A stretch of 11,796 bases of DNA, taken from NCBI GenBank assembly GCA_016200125.1, contig JACQFK010000007.1, forward strand, positions 1-11,796. The letters run 5' to 3'. Shown in pieces: positions 7,011 through 11,796 of this stretch (positions are counted from its first letter, which is position 1; every line of letters starts with the position of its first letter). The stretch is from Planctomycetota bacterium. GTDB lineage: Bacteria > Planctomycetota > MHYJ01 > JACPRB01. The notes beneath the pieces were generated by a model that made no database searches, was not told the DNA's origin, and saw only the letters and a program-made list of their open reading frames with translations. The position numbers and the translations under genes are program-made.

Positions 7011-7017
7011 TATGATA
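7011..7017. promoter_or_regulatory. Overlapping divergent -10 boxes of the PHP gene and the unknown gene
   Basis: The palindromic core GTATGATAC holds TATGAT on the plus strand (7011-7016) and TATCAT on the minus strand (7017-7012). The minus-strand copy is preceded by TGG, giving an extended -10 (TGnTATCAT). From it transcription would start at about the GTG codon of the PHP gene (7004). The plus-strand copy would give a leader of about 29 nt before ATG 7052. No good -35 box is seen on either side. The whole divergent intergenic region is only 47 nt (7005-7051). Confidence 0.55.
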
Positions 7018-7051
7018 CCATTCGGCGGCTGAACGAGGCAGGGTGGGGACC

Positions 7052-7723
7052 ATGGGCGACGAAACGGTACTCAAAGGAATCTTCAAGGACGGCGGTCTGG
7101 TCGCTTCGGTGATCCAGAAGCCGGACTTCGCGCGCATCCTCGTGAAGGGCGCCGAGCCCGGGCCCACCTTCAAGGACAGCGTCCGGAAGGTCGCCGACGG
7201 CTGCAAGGCCCATGTCGAGAAATTCAGCGAGCGCGAACTCTGCGCCGTGCTCGTCACCAGCCCCGACCAGGCCGAAGGGATCGACCTGACCCAGGAGGAG
7301 ATCGGCGGCTTCGGCCTCACCAAGGTCACCGCGATGGACGGCAACTGCGGCATCGTGGTCCGCGTCGTGGAAGCCGAGCCGGCGCCGATCACGCTGGCCT
7401 ATACGAGCCTGCGCTCCTCGAGCGGCCTCCCCGACCAGCCCGGCATGGCCGAGATCCCCCCGGGGCTCCCCCGCAAGAACCACAAGGACCTGAGCGACCC
7501 GCAGAAGAAGGTCTACGAGGCGGCGGCGCAGATCGCCGGCCGCGGCCTGCTCCGCATGGTCTGCGTCGACGACGGCGGCCTCAAGCTCATCGTGACCCTG
7601 AAGGACGCGCCTCCGCCGCGCGCGCGCTCGGTCTGCGTCCCCCTCGGCCTCTTCGCCGACGACCTGGCGGCCGGCACGCCCTTCGACGACATCGTGAAGC
7701 GCCTCGTGCAGCTGCGGACCTGA
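7052..7723 (+). CDS. Protein of unknown function (223 aa)
   Basis: I do not recognise this protein. It begins MGDETVLKGIFKDGGLVA and has no signal peptide or membrane segment, so it is likely cytoplasmic. The first 110 residues look like an alpha/beta unit ending in a hydrophobic strand (GNCGIVVRVVEAEPAPITLA). A Pro-rich linker (around 130-145) leads to a second unit with the strand LKLIVTLKDAPPP and a helical end. No catalytic motif, zinc knuckle or nucleotide-binding loop stands out. Codon use matches the neighbours, and the frame is long and strongly GC-ending, so it should be real. I chose ATG 7052 over GTG 7043 because AGGG at 7039-7043 is spaced about 8 nt from the ATG. It is divergent from the PHP gene and followed 64 nt later by rnd. 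Confidence 0.8.
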   Translation: MGDETVLKGIFKDGGLVASVIQKPDFARILVKGAEPGPTFKDSVRKVADGCKAHVEKFSERELCAVLVTSPDQAEGIDLTQEEIGGFGLTKVTAMDGNCGIVVRVVEAEPAPITLAYTSLRSSSGLPDQPGMAEIPPGLPRKNHKDLSDPQKKVYEAAAQIAGRGLLRMVCVDDGGLKLIVTLKDAPPPRARSVCVPLGLFADDLAAGTPFDDIVKRLVQLRT

Positions 7724-7732
7724 TCTCGCCGC

Positions 7733-7761
7733 TTGACAGCCCGTGGACGTCCGCCTATCCT
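7733..7761 (+). promoter_or_regulatory. Sigma-70-type promoter of rnd
   Basis: TTGACA (7733-7738, perfect -35), 17 nt, then TATCCT (7756-7761, 4 of 6 consensus bases). Transcription would start near 7768. This begins 10 nt after the stop of the preceding gene, so rnd need not be co-transcribed with it. It also means that a GTG start at 7743 would lie inside the promoter. Confidence 0.65.
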
Positions 7762-7787
7762 CGACTTCCATCACTACGCCGCCCGTT

Positions 7788-8903
7788 TTGGTTCGAACGA
7801 CCGGGGAGCTGGGCGAATACGTCCGCTCGATCTCCGGCACTCCGTCGCTGGCGCTCGACACCGAGTCGGACAGCTTCTTTCACTATTTTGAGAAGGTCTG
7901 CCTCCTCCAGGTCGCCGACGCCGAGGGGCGCGCCGCGCTGATCGACCCGCTCGCGCTGCCCGACCTCTCCCCCCTCGCCCCCGTGATGGCCGACCCGAAG
8001 GTCGAGAAGGTGCTGCACGGGGCGGACAACGACATCATGCTCCTCAAGCGCGACTTCAAGTTCGAGTTCGCGTCGGTCTTCGACACCCAGGTGGGCGCCC
8101 GCTTCGCCGGCCGCCTCGAGCTGGGCCTCCAGGCGGTGCTCGAGACGGAATTCGGCGTCAGGCTGTCCAAGAGCCTCCAGCGCTGCGACTGGTCGCGGCG
8201 GCCGCTCACCAAGCCCCAGGAGCTCTACGCCGCCGAGGACGTCGCCCACCTGGTGGCCCTGCGAGACCGCCTGCTCCCCGAGCTGCGCGCCCGCGGCCGC
8301 GAGGCCTGGGCCCGCGAGGAGGGCGAGGCGCTCGCCCGCCTGGCGCCCGCGCCGGTCCGCGAGCCCTCCGACTTCCTGAAGGCCAAGGGCGCCTGGGACC
8401 TCGACGGCCGCTCGCTCGCGGTGCTGCGCGAGCTCTTCGCCCTGCGCGACGAGTGGGCGCGGAACGCCGACTTGCCGCTCTTCAAGATCGTGGGCGACGA
8501 GCCGCTGGTCACGATCGCGCAGCAACGGCCCAAGGACGCCCCGGGCCTTTCCAGGATCCGCGGCCTTTCCGCGTACCTGAAGGGCCGCCGCGCCCCCGAT
8601 CTGCTGGCCGCCGTCCGCCGCGGCGAGGCGGTCGCCGAGCAGGACCTCCCCACCCGCACCTGGCAGAAACGGCCGAAGCCCGTGCCCGGCTACTCGAAGC
8701 GCGTCGACCGCATCAAAGCCTGGCGCGTGGACGCGGCAAAGAAGGCGGGCCTGGAGCCGGGCGTGCTGCTCCCCCAGCGTCTCATCGAGCGGATCTCCAT
8801 CGATCACCCCGCGGACATGGCCGCCCTGGCGGCGATCCCCGACATCCGCCGCTGGCGCGCCGACAACTTCGGCGAGGAGATCCTCCAGGCCGCGAAGCCG
8901 TGA
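7788..8903 (+). CDS. rnd: Ribonuclease D
   Basis: 3'-5' exoribonuclease of the DEDDy family, acting in tRNA 3'-end maturation and stable RNA turnover in the cytoplasm. With start TTG 7788 it has 371 residues. Exo I is LALDTESDS (D24, E26), Exo II HGADNDIMLL (D82), Exo III LYAAEDVAHL (Y147, D151). An HRDC domain follows (about 200-275) and a second HRDC-like helical region fills the C-terminus, as in E. coli RNase D (375 residues). The frame is open to GTG 7743, which would add 15 residues, but that codon lies inside a TTGACA-17-TATCCT promoter. From the Leu of TTG 7788 to LALDTE the spacing equals that from Met5 to IALDTE in E. coli Rnd. No Shine-Dalgarno is seen before either start. It converges on the four-helix-bundle cassette and aspS. 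Confidence 0.93.
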   Translation: MVRTTGELGEYVRSISGTPSLALDTESDSFFHYFEKVCLLQVADAEGRAALIDPLALPDLSPLAPVMADPKVEKVLHGADNDIMLLKRDFKFEFASVFDTQVGARFAGRLELGLQAVLETEFGVRLSKSLQRCDWSRRPLTKPQELYAAEDVAHLVALRDRLLPELRARGREAWAREEGEALARLAPAPVREPSDFLKAKGAWDLDGRSLAVLRELFALRDEWARNADLPLFKIVGDEPLVTIAQQRPKDAPGLSRIRGLSAYLKGRRAPDLLAAVRRGEAVAEQDLPTRTWQKRPKPVPGYSKRVDRIKAWRVDAAKKAGLEPGVLLPQRLIERISIDHPADMAALAAIPDIRRWRADNFGEEILQAAKP

Positions 8904-8904
8904 C

Positions 8905-8925
8905 GATTTCGGATTGCTGATTGTA
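8905..8925 (+). repeat. Degenerate heptamer array, left end of cassette
   Basis: Three heptamers GATTTCG, GATTGCT and GATTGTA in tandem, starting 2 nt after the rnd stop. The first eleven bases from 8906 (ATTTCGGATTG) are the exact inverse of 9358-9368. Confidence 0.6.
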
Positions 8926-8936
8926 GCAGCCACCCG

Positions 8937-9296
8937 CTACCGGGAACGGCCGCCCTTCGCGGTACGGATAGAAGCGACCACCATGGCCGTAAGTTCATCC
9001 GCTTCCTGTCGGAGGGGCTTCAGCCTGGAGGGATCAGCTAACGACCGTCTCTCCAATAACTTGAGCCAAAAGGCGGTCTCATCGACTTCCTCTTCGACAA
9101 TTCCCAGCTTGCATACGAAATCCGCGGACGACTTCGCACGGCACGCGGCCCTGTAGTTGGCACCGACCGAAACCGCCGCCCGGAGCAACTGCTTGCCCAG
9201 CACTTCCGAAGTGACCTTTCTGGGAAGCGCTTCAACCAAGTCGATGATGGACAGCCCGAATCTCATGGTGCGAGATTTGAACTCCTTTGCGTCCAC
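8937..9296 (-). CDS. Four-helix-bundle protein (23S rRNA intervening-sequence / Avd-like family)
   Basis: A 119-residue helical protein of the family first found encoded in 23S rRNA intervening sequences and related to the Avd accessory protein of diversity-generating retroelements. Family hallmarks seen: FKSRTMRFGLSIIDLVEALP at 6-25, QLLRAAVSVGANYRAACRAK at 36-55 (the SVGANY motif is the best marker), SADFVCKLGIVEEEVDET at 57-74, then FWLKLLERR. These fold into four antiparallel helices that assemble into a pentameric barrel in known homologues. No enzymatic motif is present, and no reverse transcriptase or variable repeat is nearby. The start is GTG 9296, with GGAGG at 9307-9311 ten nt upstream. 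Base composition is lower in GC than the neighbours and the gene sits within inverted heptamer arrays, suggesting acquisition. Its molecular role is not established for stand-alone copies. Confidence 0.93.
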   Translation of the reverse strand: MDAKEFKSRTMRFGLSIIDLVEALPRKVTSEVLGKQLLRAAVSVGANYRAACRAKSSADFVCKLGIVEEEVDETAFWLKLLERRSLADPSRLKPLRQEADELTAMVVASIRTAKGGRSR

Positions 9297-9357
9297 GGTT
9301 GGATGGCCTCCGTAGTCCGACTTGCGAATGGTCCGAGAATCTTCCTGTGTCCGTCTT

Positions 9358-9381
9358 CAATCCGAAATCCGAAATCCGAAA
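9358..9381 (-). repeat. Tandem heptamer array, right end of cassette
   Basis: Three exact copies of TCCGAAA (9361-9381 on the plus strand; TTTCGGA on the minus strand) directly after the aspS stop codon TAA (9384-9382), followed on the minus strand by TTGAAG. With CAATCCGAAAT (9358-9368) it mirrors the array at 8905-8925. Confidence 0.8.
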
Positions 9382-11147
<1,766 letters not shown>

Positions 11148-11148
<1 letters not shown>

Positions 11149-11796
11149 TAGCTGATCACCATCCCCACATATCCGACCACCCGGTCGTAATCACCCGACA
11201 CGTCGCCGCTCGTCGCATGGGCCAGCGTCTGCACCTTCGAGGCGCCCTTCGCCTTCGCGTAGGCGATCGCCGCGACCGTCGGCGCGAAGCCGCACATCGA
11301 AACTTCCTTCGTCCGGATCGTCTCGATCAGCGCGGCCTCGTCCAGCGCCTCGATCGCCCGGATCACCGCCTCGTCCTTGGCCACCGTCGTCTTCTGGTCC
11401 TCGTAGTGGTTCAGGTCCGTCGACGCGAGCACCAGGAAGTCCCCCGGAACGCCGGCCAGCGCCTTCCCGAAGGCTTTCAGCTGGACGACCGACCGCTCGT
11501 CGTGGCCCAGCGACAGCGCCACCGGCACGATCCGCAGGTCCGGCCGGACGTGCTGGAGGAAAGGCACCTGCACCTCCCCCGAATGCTCGTCCAAGTGGCC
11601 CGACTCGTCGAAGTCCGCCGGCAGGAAGGCCTCCTTGACCGCGCGCGCCAGCTCCCCGTTCACCGGCGCCTCCCCCCGCGGCGTCTGCCAGGCCCCTTCC
11701 GGCCACACTGCGAAGTCGCTCCCGGCGCCGTGGTGGTTGAAGCACAGGATCACCACGTCCCGCGGGACGTCCACGCGGCCGAAGACCGCCCCCGCC
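11148..11796 (-). CDS. Memo-family protein (AmmeMemoRadiSam system protein B), 5' part missing
   Basis: The C-terminal 215 residues of a Memo1-like protein, a fold related to extradiol dioxygenases and binding metal. Family marks seen: FNHHGAGSDFAVWPEGAWQT near the visible start (the HH pair), LDEHSGEVQVPFLQHVRPDL (the HS.E.Q signature), ASTDLNHYED (D and H of the pocket) and VSMCGFAP (the conserved Cys), ending SGDVSGDYDRVVGYVGM. The first conserved His (HAGY-type motif) and the start codon lie beyond the window; the frame is open to its edge. It is the upstream partner of aspS, sharing TAATG. Members often neighbour an AMMECR1-domain gene and a radical SAM gene (the AmmeMemoRadiSam set); neither is visible here. 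The biochemical function of bacterial Memo proteins is unclear to me. Confidence 0.92.

Larger units (their letters stand above)
8904..9381. mobile_element. Putative four-helix-bundle gene cassette flanked by inverted heptamer arrays
   Basis: The segment fills exactly the space between the rnd stop (8903) and the aspS stop (9384-9382). It has GATTTCG-type heptamers reading inward at both ends, an 11-bp perfect inverted repeat ATTTCGGATTG (8906-8916 and 9358-9368), one gene and no transposase. Its GC content is visibly lower: I count 35/60 in 9001-9060 and 29/60 in 9061-9120, against 45/60 in rnd at 8221-8280. No target-site duplication is obvious. That it moves as a unit is inference. Confidence 0.4.

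Noticed and set aside
3864..7112. A 1082-codon plus-strand open frame opposite infC, thrS and the PHP gene
   Set aside because: Same antisense effect; it crosses gene boundaries and promoters, and its translation is compositionally odd, rich in Leu, Val, Asp and Arg.
7755..8933. Minus-strand open frame opposite rnd
   Set aside because: RNase D motifs on the plus strand are complete; the opposite frame has only biased composition.
8904..8936. Target-site duplication flanking the cassette
   Set aside because: The outer flanks (…GTGAC at the left, TTATT… at the right) share no direct repeat.
8937..9296. A diversity-generating retroelement around the Avd-like gene
   Set aside because: No reverse transcriptase, template repeat or variable repeat is visible in the surrounding kilobases; only the accessory-like four-helix-bundle protein is present.
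9361..9381. A CRISPR-like repeat
   Set aside because: Units are 7 bp in direct tandem with no spacers.

Overview
This window is a stretch of chromosomal, GC-rich bacterial DNA dominated by translation genes. Codon use is strongly GC-ending and most of the coding sequence looks uniform. The phylum cannot be fixed from the window. A PheT lacking its tRNA-binding OB domain, several nearly leaderless promoters, a four-helix-bundle gene in a repeat-flanked cassette and a Memo-family gene would fit a deep-branching phylum of the planctomycete, elusimicrobial or acidobacterial kind, but this is a weak guess. Nothing points to a plasmid or phage.

Minus strand, 7004 down to 1: a gene for a putative PHP-fold metallo-phosphoesterase lipoprotein is followed by the classical cluster thrS - infC - rpmI - rplT - pheS - pheT (pheT runs off the window). 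It supplies threonyl-tRNA synthetase, initiation factor IF-3, ribosomal proteins bL35 and bL20, and both subunits of phenylalanyl-tRNA synthetase. thrS has its own near-consensus promoter overlapping the end of the PHP gene. infC starts with ATT directly after thrS. rpmI overlaps the end of infC. A perfect hairpin with a T run separates rplT from pheS, so pheST may be attenuated or separately controlled. pheT starts immediately after the pheS stop.

Plus strand, 7052 to 8903: a protein of unknown function (223 aa) is transcribed divergently from the PHP gene. It is followed by an RNase D gene (rnd) with its own TTGACA promoter.

8904 to 9381: between the convergent ends of rnd and aspS lies a roughly 480-bp, lower-GC segment. 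It holds one four-helix-bundle (23S rRNA intervening-sequence/Avd-like) gene flanked by inverted arrays of GATTTCG-type heptamers. This is the best candidate here for a poorly described mobile cassette.

Minus strand, 11796 down to 9382: a Memo-family gene (partial) is translationally coupled through TAATG to aspS (aspartyl-tRNA synthetase). The AspRS has Gly where the active-site flipping-loop Glu is expected.

The standout themes are very short or absent 5' leaders at several genes, domain-level departures in core translation proteins (PheT without OB domain, IF-3 with a long Ala/Pro tail, AspRS flipping-loop change) and the heptamer-flanked four-helix-bundle cassette. There is no CRISPR array, tRNA, rRNA or recognisable transposase, and no stretch longer than 300 bases without a gene.
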